Positions 40,897-52,004 of a DNA stretch of 64,000 nucleotides are shown in pieces. The first letter of the stretch is position 1, and every line of letters starts with the position of its first letter. Position numbers and translations under genes: made by a program. Origin of the DNA: Peronospora farinosa. Lineage: Eukaryota; Oomycota; Peronosporomycetes; Peronosporales; Peronosporaceae. A model generated the notes under the pieces. The model ran no database searches. It was not told the origin of the DNA and was given only the letters and a program-made list of their open reading frames with translations. Location: contig CANTFK010000785.1 of NCBI GenBank assembly GCA_947646735.1, forward strand, positions 434,001 to 498,000. Direction: 5' to 3'.

Positions 40897-41842
40897 TGTG
40901 GTGGAGTGGATTCTCAAACAACGTAGGAGATCCACAAACACACACAGCGCCGGACTGGCGACTTACGGAGGGGGTACCCCGATACCGTGTCGTATTGGCC
41001 TTGGGTCTCACCTTGTGTACCCGTCGGCTTGGCTGGTCTTGCTCCTCGGTTGACGCGGAAGACTTAAAATCTTGGTCTTTGTATAGGACTTGGACTTGGT
41101 GGTCCCCGAGTGGATATACTTCACTTGGGACCGGGTTTCTTGGGCTCAATCGACTTAGTCGAGAGCGATGCACCTGGTACTATGTACCCCTTTGGTGGCT
41201 GACTGTTCTTGGTCCTTGGACCCCTTTGTGTTCTTCCCCGTAGGGAAACCGCTTCCTGTAGCGGGTCGTAGAGTGTTGACACTTACTTGACACCTCAGGC
41301 CAACTATCCTGAGGTTCAACTTGTGTTGCTTGAGCCGTCTAACACCTGCTGGACGTCGGGGGGCCAAAGGGTATCCCGCCCGGAAGAGGTGAAGCGACGG
41401 AGAAGCTTAGGGGGGGCGCTTAAAGCTGCCACGTGTAATGCAAATTCGAGTGTGTTTATTTACCTTATACTTTGTATGCTTTTTCTTGCCTAAACCTAAC
41501 CCTTTGATCTGGATAGTGCCACGTGTCGACTCTTGGAGAAAGAATTGGCTCCTTGGTACCTGTACTTTCTGTAATCTTCGATATTCTGTGTACCAATTCT
41601 GCACCCTCGGACATTAGGGCCCTGGGCCCCTGGGTCCCTGTACCCCTGGGCCTCCAGGCCCCTGGGGCCTGTGCTGACTCCGCACGTATGGGTCCTTATA
41701 TTCTTAATACGGCGGGGCCTGGTGTGTGGTTGTAAATCCGCGAGGCCGGGTCGTGGTCACTCCCTCGGGGAAGTGACCAGAAGTTCTCTTGCTCTTCGTT
41801 CCATCTCCCTTAAACTCCAACTTTCCCTGGCACTTCACCACA
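40897..41842 (-). repeat. 3' LTR of element C
   Basis: This 946-bp LTR is very similar to 52005-52941. Differences include a 9-bp insertion near 41282 and scattered substitutions. It contains a GC-rich minisatellite at 41605-41680. ORFs in it are shadows. Confidence 0.92.
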
Positions 41843-41940
41843 GCTGTCCCCTGCGCGCTGGTCTTTCGAACTGCGGTAAGACCACGTGCACCCTTGTCCA
41901 AACTCCTCGAATTAACAGTAAGTGATCCTACGTCGCTTGG

Positions 41941-44087
41941 GTGGTAGCGTTCACCAACTCACACGTCTTGTATCCGTTAGTGACTTCTCGTAATCTTTCC
42001 ACCGGGTCTCAAGCACCTGACCGTTGGTCTTTTTCGGCACCTCCTGGACCTGACCCTGACGAGGTCGCCCCGACCGTGGACCTTATTGGGGAGCCCCCCA
42101 ATTATCTGGAGGTCTCTCAAGCTTGGGAAGTTTTACGTGGCGCGGTGGAGCGGGCCCAGGCCATGGAGACCCTCGCTGAGAAACACAGGGTCCTCCAACG
42201 GGCCTATCAGATAGAACATCGCCGGACCGCGGAATTAAAGCGTCGCGTAGACAACCTCACGGAATTCGAGATGACCCATGCGCCCCGGATACAGTCTTGG
42301 GTCCGGAATCTGGTCCACGAGCATGAAGCGGACCAGCTGGCCATCGCCGAGTACCGGGATGCACTCGCCCAACGGGTGGACAATTCTCGGGAAGTGGAAG
42401 AATCCCGATCCCAGATCAAGTACTGGAAGGACTAGTACAACGAGGCTGTCGCAACTTCTTCGGCTGAGATTCGTTCGCTGGAGTCCAAGTTGGACGCACT
42501 TCGCAGTCCTCAAGAACTGTCCAAGCAAGTGTTGGTACTCCAGAAGGAGGTGGCCAACTACGAGAGCCGCGTGAAGACCCTCCTCCGGGAACGTGACCAG
42601 TTGCAGAAGCAGCTAACGGTTGCTCGAGGCATGGCGGCAAAATCGACCCCAGCCACGACCAAAGCCCGAAGTTCCAGAACGACAAAAAGGTCACGTTCGC
42701 CTTCATCCAAGGCTCGGTCGCCCCTTAAGCCGAAGAAGCGAAAAACCAATCGTGCCCCGGGTTCATCTGAGGCCGAGGATAGCAGTAGTGACGACTCGAT
42801 GCTCGCCGCCATGGCCAGGTCGCGGGCTTCCAATCGTCGCTCCGGCCCTGTACCCTCTACGTCAGAGGTCGGCCCCGAGGTCATAGACCTATCGACTAAG
42901 GCCAAGTCCATGACTCCCGCTTAATCTTCAAGGCCCCCATCCTCTCGCACTTCCCACGCAGCGCCTCGGGCGTCAAAGAACAAGAAAGCTCGAACGACGT
43001 ACTCCGACGAGTTCTTGGAGATGTTTGGACCAGACTCTGAAACTGAAAGTGACGAATCAAGCCATGCTAAGCGTAAGCCACCAGCCAAAAGTTCCCGCCG
43101 CAAGGGCCCCGACCGGCAAAGGGTCCAGTACCGCCAAAGGGTTCCAGCGGCAAGAGTTCTGCACCACCATCCAAGGGTTCCAGCGGCAAGGGTCCAGTAC
43201 CACCCAAGGGTTCCAGCGGCAAGAGTTCTGCACCACCATCCAAGGGTTCCAGCCGCAAGGGTCTGGTACCAACACCTGAGGGTCCTGCCAGCCAGGGTCC
43301 CACTCATGATGATTTCCCCGACCGTAACATCCACGGCTCTTCCCTTCCTGGTTATGCTACACCCAGCACGTTCGCCGCGGAAGATGTTGCCCCCTGGTCG
43401 ATTTCCCAGGTAGGGGCCCTCGTTATCACCCAGCTGACGTCAGAGGATCTTTGGTCCAAGGTATCGCTTCCACTATCTTAGGTGGGTGCTTCTGAAAACC
43501 AGAAGCCCCAAAGTCCTCCAATCTGGAGCGAAGCCCTCATGAAGGACTCTCAACTTCAGCTTCTGATGGACTTCTGTCCTTGGGCCCAGGGGGTCGTGAC
43601 CGTAACCCCTATTTCTTTTCCAGTGTCCGGCTGGTTCAGTGACCTCGTGAAGCTCCATGATACGTACGTCGATGCGTCACACCAGAGTCTATGGGAAGAC
43701 CGACACCGACTTCCTCTTTTCTCCGAGCTCCATACAAAGAGCCAATACGCCTCTCGGCTGTCCAATGCGAGGAAGAAACGGCGGACCAAGGCGGTGAGGG
43801 CTTGGATGGACATACTTGAGAAGGTCCTGGAAGGGATGAAGGCCGGTCACTGTGACCTCGACATTCTTCTTGACCCCTATTTCCAGCCCATGATCCCGAC
43901 CCGTCAGCTGACCGTATGGTACCCAATCGTCACCACGGAGGATCCTCAGTTGGACTTGTTGAGGGCTTTGCATACCGCAGACGACACTGACCCCTGGCGC
44001 GTGTTCTATCGCAAGAACATTAAGGAACACCCCGCCTTCCAGGTCCCTCGTCTCTCCGGCAAATTTTGCCCGGCCACCGATGCATAA
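41941..44087 (+). pseudogene. Antisense coiled-coil gene of element C
   Basis: One frame runs from 41941 to about 43060, broken by TAG at 42433-42435 and TAA at 42922-42924. A shift and a TAG at 43479-43481 precede the last part (43482-44087). The protein starts with a Pro/Asp-rich region, then a long coiled coil (about 42130-42620). A strongly basic K-R-rich nuclear-localisation-like stretch follows, then an acidic Ser patch, Ser/Lys/Pro repeats and a globular-looking C-terminal domain (W-M-D-I-L-E-K-V-L ... L-L-D-P-Y-F-Q-P). No convincing ATG precedes the coil, and a GTAAGT at 41911 could mark an intron. It does not overlap pol. The function is not recognised. Confidence 0.65.
43130..43265 (+). 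repeat. Ser/Lys/Pro tandem repeats in C antisense ORF
   Basis: Units of about 33-36 bp alternate, encoding K-G-S-S-G-K-S-S-A-P-P-S and K-G-S-S-G-K-G-P-V-P-P, three to four copies in total. Confidence 0.8.
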
Positions 44088-44156
44088 AATTTTTAGTCAG
44101 CTAGCTTTCTGCCCCAACGCTTTTCCCTAACTTCACGTTCCTTCTCTTTGGCCTGT

Positions 44157-44240
44157 ATCCCTGGGCCCCTGGGCTCCTGGGGCCCTGGGCTCCTGGGCTC
44201 CTGGGCCCCTGTACCTCCGGGCCCCTGGGACCCGGTACCC
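44157..44240. repeat. CCTGGGCCCCTGG minisatellite next to C pol end
   Basis: Short GC-rich units resemble those in the C LTRs (41605-41680). They lie in the 300-bp gap between the convergent pol and antisense ORFs. Confidence 0.75.
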
Positions 44241-44394
44241 CGGTGCCCTAATACGCTGGGCTTTATACAATACTTCGCAATCTCTTTTGTGCCGTCGCAC
44301 TCTCGAATATAATAACTTGACCCCCTTGTAAATGTATGACAAATACCGCCTCCTTCTTGCATCATCTTGGCCTTCCCAAGATGAACTCTCCCCA

Positions 44395-45810
44395 CTACTC
44401 TTCATGACTCTGCATTGCCTCGAATCGGTTCCGAGTAGCCTGCCTGCGCTCATAGTCCCTAAGCAATCCCCCGCAGTTGAGGTCCACCTCATCCACCCAT
44501 GACGGGTCAGGATATCCTTTCCATTGTACCAGGTATTCACACTGGATCCGTCCGTACCGAGTTTTCCTTCCCATACGTCTGTCTAGAATCTTCTCCACTT
44601 CGTATTCATCCTCTTCCAGTTCCGCGACCCAACTGTCTTCTGGCAATAGAGCTTCATCAAAATCCACCCGGTTCGCTTCGTCTACCACCAACACCGTATC
44701 TGGTCTATCCGGGTATTTCCGGACCAGCTTCAATTTTGACACGTGTACCAACGGGTATATACGGTAGTCTGTTCCACTGATATCTAAACGAACGGCATAG
44801 TCACCTACCAATTCTCTCACTCGGAACGGCCCGTGCCATAGATGTGCCAGCTTTCGAGCATACCCCTACTTGACCCGGTCCAAGTATAACCAGACTTGGG
44901 AATCCACCTCAATATGACCATAAACCACCTCCTCATTGTGGGCCTGGGCCCGACCTTCCATCGCAGATCGTAATAATTCGTTGGCTTGTTCCCTCGCTCT
45001 GCGATACTGACGTTGTACGCTATATCGCCATCGACGGGGCTCACATTCACGCCGCTTCGTGCTGCCTAACGGTATGGTGGCTTCTAGAGTACTTCGGGCA
45101 TCCCAACCATGTACCAAGAAAAATGGAGTTTCCTTTCGGATCCGGTCCTGGGCCGTATTCAACGCGAAAGTGAGCCTTTCTGCATAGGCATCCCAGTCCT
45201 TCTGATCTACCTCGGACACATACATTTTGATGGACCGTGTAATGGTCTGTACCATTCTCTCTGCTGTGCCATTGGCCTGTGGTCGATACGCCATAGTCGC
45301 CCGCTGTTTCTGCCCAATTATGCGGTTGAAAGCACGAAAGAAATCTGACATGAAACTGGGTTCTCTGTCGTGAAGGATCGCCTCACTGGCCCCAAACCGA
45401 CGGAATACGCACTCTTCGTAACCTTCTGTCACGGTTTGGGCCGACCTCGACGAACTAGCCTTGGCAATCACATATCCCGTAAACAGTTCCACCCAAATCA
45501 ACAGCTCTGTATTACCCTTAGACGATTTGGGCAAAGATGGGATGTGGTCCATCGCGATAACTTGGAACGGGCGGGTAGCTTGAATGTTCCCTGGACTTCT
45601 CCCTCGTAAGGTGGGGCCACCTTTGCCAGTCTCGCAGTCTACGCAAGTGCCGACATAGCGCTGAACACTCCGGAATAAGCCTTTCCAATAGAAATATTTC
45701 CGGATCCGTTGGTATGTACGGCCAATTCCCTGGTGTCTCCCTTCTAGACTCGTATGGTAGTGGTGTAGAAAGTCTTGTTGTAGACTTTCGGGTATAACTA
45801 ACTGAATCAA
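44395..45810 (-). pseudogene. pol: Integrase with chromodomain (C)
   Basis: The zinc finger has H-H-Y-H and C-V-D-C. The core has D (A-M-D-H-I), D (L-H-D-R-E-P-S-F) and E (G-T-A-E-R). The GPF motif (W-H-G-P-F) follows a TAG at 44866-44868, the only break in the frame. The chromodomain near 44400-44560 shows Y-E-V-E-K-I-L and Y-L-V-Q-W-K-G-Y-P. Readthrough of one stop would give a complete domain set. Confidence 0.9.
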
Positions 45811-45846
45811 CCCCTCACGGTCCTCATATACTGTTCCCTGGTAAGA

Positions 45847-46956
45847 TCAGTACATAAGAAGATCGTCAGCATCCAAAGTGTAGTTCATCTCAATCTTTCC
45901 ACACGTAAATGCCACCTCGGCCGATAGACTGCCCCAGTTGCCCCGTAGGTAAATCTTCAAATCACGTATCCACATCTCTTCATCTTGGGCTGCTGCAATT
46001 CGTTCTATCCTTATCCGTTGCACCACTTCCTCTTGCACGACTTCCGTCGGTATTCTGGATAGGGCCCGGGATCTCGTAACAGCTGTAACTCGCAATGCAT
46101 GGCTCTGGTCCTTGGGTATTAATAGCTCAGGTAGACGGTTGATTGCTTCAAGGTCCTTGAACTCTTCTTCCGGCACTATATCGACACCCTGTTGCTGGTG
46201 CAAAGCCACGTTAGCAAGTCGGTCTGCACTTTGGTTCCATTCGCGCTTCATGTGTAGAAACTCGTGAACGGGCCAGGACCTGAGTTTTTCCAGGGCCTTC
46301 GCCCGTCGTACTGTCAGGCCCTGCACCTTACACTCGATTTCTCCTCGCATCTGTCGCACGACCAGGTTAGAATCTCCACACACTACCAGACGTCTACGCT
46401 CCAGGTTCTCCAGTAGAAGGAAGCCCAACAATAGGCTTTCATACTCTGCCTCATTTACTGTCGCTTCAGTCAAATACCGGGAAGCAGCGGCGACTACCAT
46501 CCATTCCGGGAGTTGCCACACAATAGCACTGCAGGCTCCTCCCCCACGCTTAACTCGTGCAGACCCATCGAAACTGACCACGTACAAGACTTCCTCAGGT
46601 TCGACTGTAGTAGGAACCACCGTGATAGCTTGGCGCGGATGTCTCTTGGGGGCGATTGAAGATAGAATAGAGTCCACATTTTCGCGAGGCGTAATGCTTG
46701 CCGCTAATGTTCCCAGTATTTCATCTTCGCCCTTCTTGCACTTAACCACTTCTAACGTCCATTGAGACAGGAGTGCAGCCCAGTTTCCCAGGCGACCTTG
46801 TAGACCCGGTGACCGGACTATCCACGCCAGCGTTGAGTGTCGGGTCAAGACCTTGATAGGTCGGGTGACCAGTGACGTGTAGCAAAGGTCTAGTATTCGC
46901 AATAGTGCCAGCACTTCCTTGTCCACCAGCCCATAGTTGATCTCGTTTGGCTTCAA
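45847..46956 (-). pseudogene. pol: Degenerate RNase H followed by archaeal-type RNase H (C)
   Basis: The first ~90 codons are the usual Ty3 RNase H, but the Y-T-D-H motif reads L-T-R-H, so it is a catalytically dead tether. From codon ~124 a second RNase H begins with a complete active site: D130 (F-D-G-S-A), E171 (N-E-A-E-Y), D195 (C-G-D-S-N) and D245 (Q-S-A-D-R-L-A-N). This is the archaeal-type (aRNH) pattern. Dual RNase H elements are known from plant Tat elements and, as I recall, from oomycete Ty3 elements. The upstream junction with RT is frameshifted near 46960-47050. Confidence 0.85.
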
Positions 46957-47053
46957 AGTCCGATGTGAAAGTTACCGGCATATACACCCCTTCATATTCC
47001 TGCACCAGGGATGCCGAGATGGCCCACTCGCTAGCATAGACAATAATGACGGG

Positions 47054-47958
47054 TTACCGGTCTGGATCAAAATGGCGGAGGATTGGGGCAGTGGCGATCT
47101 TATTCTTTAACATAGCAACTGCTACCTGCACCCGGGCCCATCGGTCCTCCTCCTGGTCATCTCCCTGTATGTCCCCAGTCCTGCTTATCCGGTTTCGTAA
47201 TACGTGGTAATCCACTTCCCTTAGTTCGTACAGGATGGATGCATAAATGGCGTAGTCCTCCAGGAACCGACTGTAATAGTTGAGACTCCCGAGAAACGAC
47301 TGCATAGCTTTCAGGGTAGTGGGCAACGGTAAGTCCACCAAGGACTGAAGGTCCTTAGGGTGGGCCTCCAGCCCTTCCACTGATACTTGGTGGCCAAGGT
47401 AATCTACCTTTTGACAGCCCCATGAGCTCTTAACCGCGCTGATCGATAAGTTCCACTTGTCACACACCTCCAAAAGTCGTTCCACTTCACGCATAAGTCA
47501 TCCCATGACTCCGAGGTCACCAAAATGTCATCGATATAGGACCTACGTCCTAATATAGACTTCTTGAGGTCTCCCTCTGGATGGCCCACCTCGAACAGGT
47601 CCTCTGGTTTGTCAGAGCCCGGCTCTGAGGAAATCGTAAGAAACCCATATAAAGCATTATCCAACAGCCGCTGATAGATCTGCGACGCATTCTTCAGTCC
47701 AAACGGCATTCGTCTCCACTCAAAAAGTCCGAGCGGGGTTACAAACGCCGAGATTAAACGGGCTCGTTCGGTCATACTGACCACCCAAAAACCGCTAGCC
47801 ATATCCAGTGAGCAGTACCACAGGGCCTTATCTAGGTCTTCCAACAACTCATTCACGAGAGGCATGGGATACACCATAAGCCGCGTTAAACCATTCCACT
47901 CGGTAGTCAATGCACCACCCCATTCTTCTTGACAATAATTACAATTGGACTGGCCCAT
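47054..47958 (-). pseudogene. pol: Reverse transcriptase (C)
   Basis: RT fingers and palm are encoded at 47958-47490, with F-G-L-K-N-A-S and the catalytic Y-I-D-D near 47530-47545. A single frameshift near 47490 precedes the rest (L-G-S-L-N-Y-Y-S-R-F). An insertion of about 25 residues between the palm motifs (E-P-G-S-D-K-P-E-D) is unusual for Ty3 RT. Confidence 0.85.
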
Positions 47959-48004
47959 GGGGAGGTGGAATGCTGGATTATCTTGGATGACAAGAGGCCT
48001 TTTA

Positions 48005-49609
48005 TCAGGTCTGCCAGCTTCTCCTCAAATTGAGGGGCACCTTCCGTACCCGTTGGGCGATTGGCCGTGCGTTCCCAACATCAATATCGCACACTGCTCC
48101 TCGAGCCGCCGGGGGTAATGCGTTACCTTTTCCCATCAGCAAATGTCGTTTTCTCCATATAATCTGACGGAGGCGGTCTACCTCCTCCTTTGGGGTATCC
48201 CCGGGGTCTGAGATCTGGATGTCTTCCAACATAACTTTGTTTGTGGATGGGGTGACCTCAGGAATAACAGACCAATTTTTGTCGATCTCCTCGGCACATA
48301 AGTTTCCACTCTCGTGAACACAGACCTGGTCATCAGGAGTATCTACTTCAGCCTTGATAATCGGTGGACCCCCCTCTAGGTGGACCCTCTCCATATCGTT
48401 CCTATCCCTAGATGAGACTTTCGTGCCCACACTAGCTCCAGTTGGTTGAACTCCATCGAGGGCCTCCCCTCCAGACTCCTGATCTGATGGTAATGACTCA
48501 GGGTCCCTCATAACAGACTCGTGCACCACGTTAACCACCGGCACTTGGGTCCCCGTCCGTAGCAACATCTTCTGTGGGGTTGTGTACTGAGGTTTCTCGA
48601 CCATCGGACCTTGGTACACTTCTTCTTGAGTAGTTTCTGCATCCTCCTCGTCGGTGGTTGCTTGGTAGGCTAGATTTTTCCATTCAGCGTACCTCCTAGA
48701 GCCAACTGACACGAATCCTTGGGCCCGGGGAACCCGGTCCTTAGCCAGCCAAATGCCCAGCTTGGTATCCTCGTGTAGGATCAGGTCCTTGTCACTCACA
48801 TTGGTGACCCTCAAGAACTGGCGATGTCCATGTCCTTGGATCATCGTAGTAACCCATCTGTCTCCACGGGTCATCCATAATTTCCACTGGTCCGACGTAA
48901 CCCTCTTCAGCGGAACCTCGACATTTTTTGTTGCCGGTAAATTCACGTACTGGCCCAATTTTACCTCAGACATATGGCCACTATACAAGGTCTTGCGACC
49001 TGTCAGCTGGATTCGAATTTCGTCTGGCAAGCAAATAGTTCCATCCGCCATGTCCAAACGAATTCCAGCTGGCACCATAAAGTCCATTCCTAGTAGTACA
49101 TCCTGGCCGGCCATGGACCCGACCCACACATTGAAGAAGTATACTAATACACCATTCAGCGTTATCTTGATCTTCGTTCGCCCTTCCGTGGTGTAAACTG
49201 CTTCTCCAATGCCCACGCACTCTTGTTTTTCGCTTGTGTTAATCTGGCAGCCTGCCTTACGAGCAAAGGCGATATCCAAAATCGATATCTCGGCTCCAGA
49301 ATCAAACAGTAGATCCGCACGAATATTGTTAACTTTCCCAGAGGCCTTGGCTTGCTTAAACCACTTTACTGGGGCATGGTGTTTCCAGTATCCTCTTGAC
49401 TCTCCCGGCAATAAATTCAATGTCATCATAGTCTCCCCTCGGGGATAAACGTGAGGTATACATGCATTGGCCACAGCAGCAACAGAATTAATGCAAAAGC
49501 CCGATGTATTTCCAATCAATCCATCCAACTTATTGACCTTCTCCACGGGGTGTTTCTCCACAAATGCATAAATGCAACAATTAGAACGCTCGGCTCGTAC
49601 CAGATTCAA
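48005..49609 (-). CDS. pol: Aspartic protease and long linker to RT (C)
   Basis: This open frame of 534 codons carries the protease motif F-D-S-G-A-E-I-S and the later L-L-G-M-D-F-M. A long, mostly unstructured acidic linker leads to RT. Unlike A, B, D and E, the linker has no obvious tandem repeats. A nucleic-acid-like repeat (G-N-A-R-P-I-A-Q-R-V-R-K) leads into RT in another frame. Confidence 0.8.
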   Translation of the reverse strand: MNLVRAERSNCCIYAFVEKHPVEKVNKLDGLIGNTSGFCINSVAAVANACIPHVYPRGETMMTLNLLPGESRGYWKHHAPVKWFKQAKASGKVNNIRADLLFDSGAEISILDIAFARKAGCQINTSEKQECVGIGEAVYTTEGRTKIKITLNGVLVYFFNVWVGSMAGQDVLLGMDFMVPAGIRLDMADGTICLPDEIRIQLTGRKTLYSGHMSEVKLGQYVNLPATKNVEVPLKRVTSDQWKLWMTRGDRWVTTMIQGHGHRQFLRVTNVSDKDLILHEDTKLGIWLAKDRVPRAQGFVSVGSRRYAEWKNLAYQATTDEEDAETTQEEVYQGPMVEKPQYTTPQKMLLRTGTQVPVVNVVHESVMRDPESLPSDQESGGEALDGVQPTGASVGTKVSSRDRNDMERVHLEGGPPIIKAEVDTPDDQVCVHESGNLCAEEIDKNWSVIPEVTPSTNKVMLEDIQISDPGDTPKEEVDRLRQIIWRKRHLLMGKGNALPPAARGAVCDIDVGNARPIAQRVRKVPLNLRRSWQT

Positions 49610-49892
49610 ACCTGGCGAGCGTTCTAATTTGACATCTTCTCCGCCGCCTCGGGCAGCTGCCCCGCGTGCTTAGTAGGGTTGTACCACTGGCGAATCGATT
49701 GTAGAACTCTTCCATCGGGCACTTGCCGACGTCATGAACCTTGCCACAACCGCGACACACAAACAGGCAGTGGTCAGCTGGGTGACCCTTCTTTCCACAG
49801 CACTCGCAAACGAGTCGCTTCCAACAGTCCAGATCCCCATGCTTCCTAGACCCACAATGGGTACACTTTGCCACGGGTGACCCTGGAACCAC
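49581..49892 (-). pseudogene. gag: Nucleocapsid with three zinc knuckles (C)
   Basis: Three consecutive Cys/His knuckles are encoded: C-T-H-C...H...C, C-E-C-C...H...C and C-R-G-C...H...C, the last with a spacing of three before His. Other elements here have one. It continues Gag after a frameshift. Confidence 0.8.
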
Positions 49893-50073
49893 CTTTTGTC
49901 CAAGCCCCTCTGCCGTGCGTCGACTTCGGTCTGGGTCTAAGTCCTGATGATCCCGGGGGTCATCTGCGTTCCTCGCCCTACCAGTGTAAGGTTTACTCGC
50001 CGCCGCATAAATTCTTCTGAGGTCACCTTCTCTCTCAGACCCACTGGAGCTGGACCCTTGGTCATTTTCACTT

Positions 50074-51648
50074 TCAGAAGTGGCTCGGATGACTTGGACG
50101 GGTCTTCTCAGCTGACTCTTGGTGTGGTCTGGAGTTGTTGGGGCCTTCTGGCGAAACTTGCTGGACCCGAAGTCTGAGCAATGTAAGCTGGTCCGCTAAT
50201 TCTCGATCATCCAAGGTCTCCACGTAATGATCCACGTGTTCACGCTTTACACTAGGGGGCCCACCCTTAATATCTAGCTTGGCCCTGAGCCCTGCCACGT
50301 TCAAACAGTACAGATATTCCAAGGGTGACTCGTCGGTCCTCTTTCTGGCGTGATAATATTGTCGGGCCACCGACACCCCCAAGCCGCAAAATTGTGCTTG
50401 GAACTCTCGCAGCAGCAGTTTCCAATCAACGCGCACTGTTCGACCTAGCTGTAGATACCAATTCTGAGATGGACCTGTGAGCAGGGACCCAAAGATGAGA
50501 CATCTGGTGCCTGGTCTCGGAGGAAAGCCGTGTTTACCTTAGTGCTCCAGCTTCTGGCACGATCTTCATCGTGGTCCCTTCCGCTAAATTCCTTCAGATC
50601 CGACGAGCCGATACCCTAATGTGTGGAACAACAGTAGGGGGGTCCTCCTGCCGTAGCCACGGCCACAGTCGCTCGCGCTGAGGTCATCGGGAACGCCAAG
50701 TCATCTGGGTCGTATTCGTCATGGGTTGACCCCACAGATTCCATGTCCACATCAGGGATATCGCCTAGTGGTCCTAGGCGCTAAATTCGCTGGGAGGACC
50801 TGGGATGAACTGGTCCTTGACCCTTCATGGTGTGTCCCCTGTCCACTGCAACTTTTGTGGAGCCTTGCTCTTCAAGGAACTTGGTCATCGCCTTATCAAA
50901 GTACGACTGGAGCGCGCTAAGGGAAACTGACTCAGCCTTTGTTTCCTGGTCTGTTTTTGTCCCCATCAACCTTGGCTCCACTTTGCACCGGGCTTCCGTC
51001 TCTTCCTGTTTTTGGCGCTGGACCCATGTCCACATGGTCAGCTTCGCGAATTCGTGCTTCTAACAACGCTGCACCAGCTGGACCCAGTTGCATTCGGTCC
51101 ACCGTATCCATCAGGGCCGACATCATAGGTGAGGTGGCTGAATCATATTGAGACCTTGGTGACGATTCACCGAGTGACGCAGCAGGAGAGCCCACATCAG
51201 GATCCACTACTCCTCCATCTTGACGGGGTACTTCCTTCGGGGGGAACTTTCCCACTAACGTCTTGAGGTGACCATGCAGGGTCACTAAGGTCTTCTTCAA
51301 GGTCTCGAACCCGAAATCGAAGAGGGTCTCAGCAGTAAAGTTCCCAGCAGCCATCCCAGCTTCATGTAGCAGATTCATTACGGCCTCGAGGACCTCCGGG
51401 TCTGTGGTCGTGGTGGGAAGAGCCGTTATCGGACCGTGGACCTGGTCCATAAGCTTGACCTTGAGCGCTTTCATCACCGGGTCCTTTCGGAGAAACTTCT
51501 TCAATTTATTCCGATGGTAGGCTTCTTCCAAATCTTCTTCTGTCCAGTCCTTACCAGCCACGCCTTGGCTCTCTCCCGACTCGTCCGTCGTGTCTCCGCC
51601 TGTTGGTGCCTTCATCTTGGTATGCTTCTTTTGCTTGTTCTTGGGCAT
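50074..51648 (-). pseudogene. gag: Gag capsid region (C)
   Basis: The ATG at 51648 opens a Lys-rich start (M-P-K-N-K-Q-K-K). It continues to 50932 in one frame, with later parts at 50920-50437 in other frames. The capsid-like end is at 50436-50074 (W-K-L-L-L-R-E-F-Q-A-Q-F ... E-S-P-L-E-Y-L). At least two frameshifts separate the pieces. Confidence 0.75.
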
Positions 51649-52004
51649 CTTTGGCTCTTGAGTGGTAAGTTGGGAGACTTTTTTCGGGGTCCCTTGTTTT
51701 TAGCTTTCGCTGTCAAACTTGGGACCCCTGGACCATAATATTTATTATGGCCCATATTGTCTTCTTCCACGAAGACATAAGGGGTAGGATTTTGTGGTTT
51801 TTCTTCATATTCCACCTTGACCTCAATAGCGAGCTCCTCCCCGGGCTCTGCAGGTCCTCCGATCCTTCTTCCTTCTTGATCACTGGCGATCCGGTTTCCA
51901 GTGTCTTGGTTGTCCCTTGGTCTACCTTGAACGTTGTCTTTTCTTCTTCGTGGGACTCACGGTGAAATCCCGCGTCTCCCGAAGATCCGGGCACGCGCAA
52001 CTAT

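Noticed and set aside
42558..42911. 117-codon minus-strand ORF in C
   Set aside because: Complement of the basic, low-complexity part of the C antisense gene, with no independent support.
43067..43334. Overlapping Trp/Pro/Leu-repeat ORFs on the minus strand of C
   Set aside because: They are alternative-frame readings of the 33-36 bp coding repeats.
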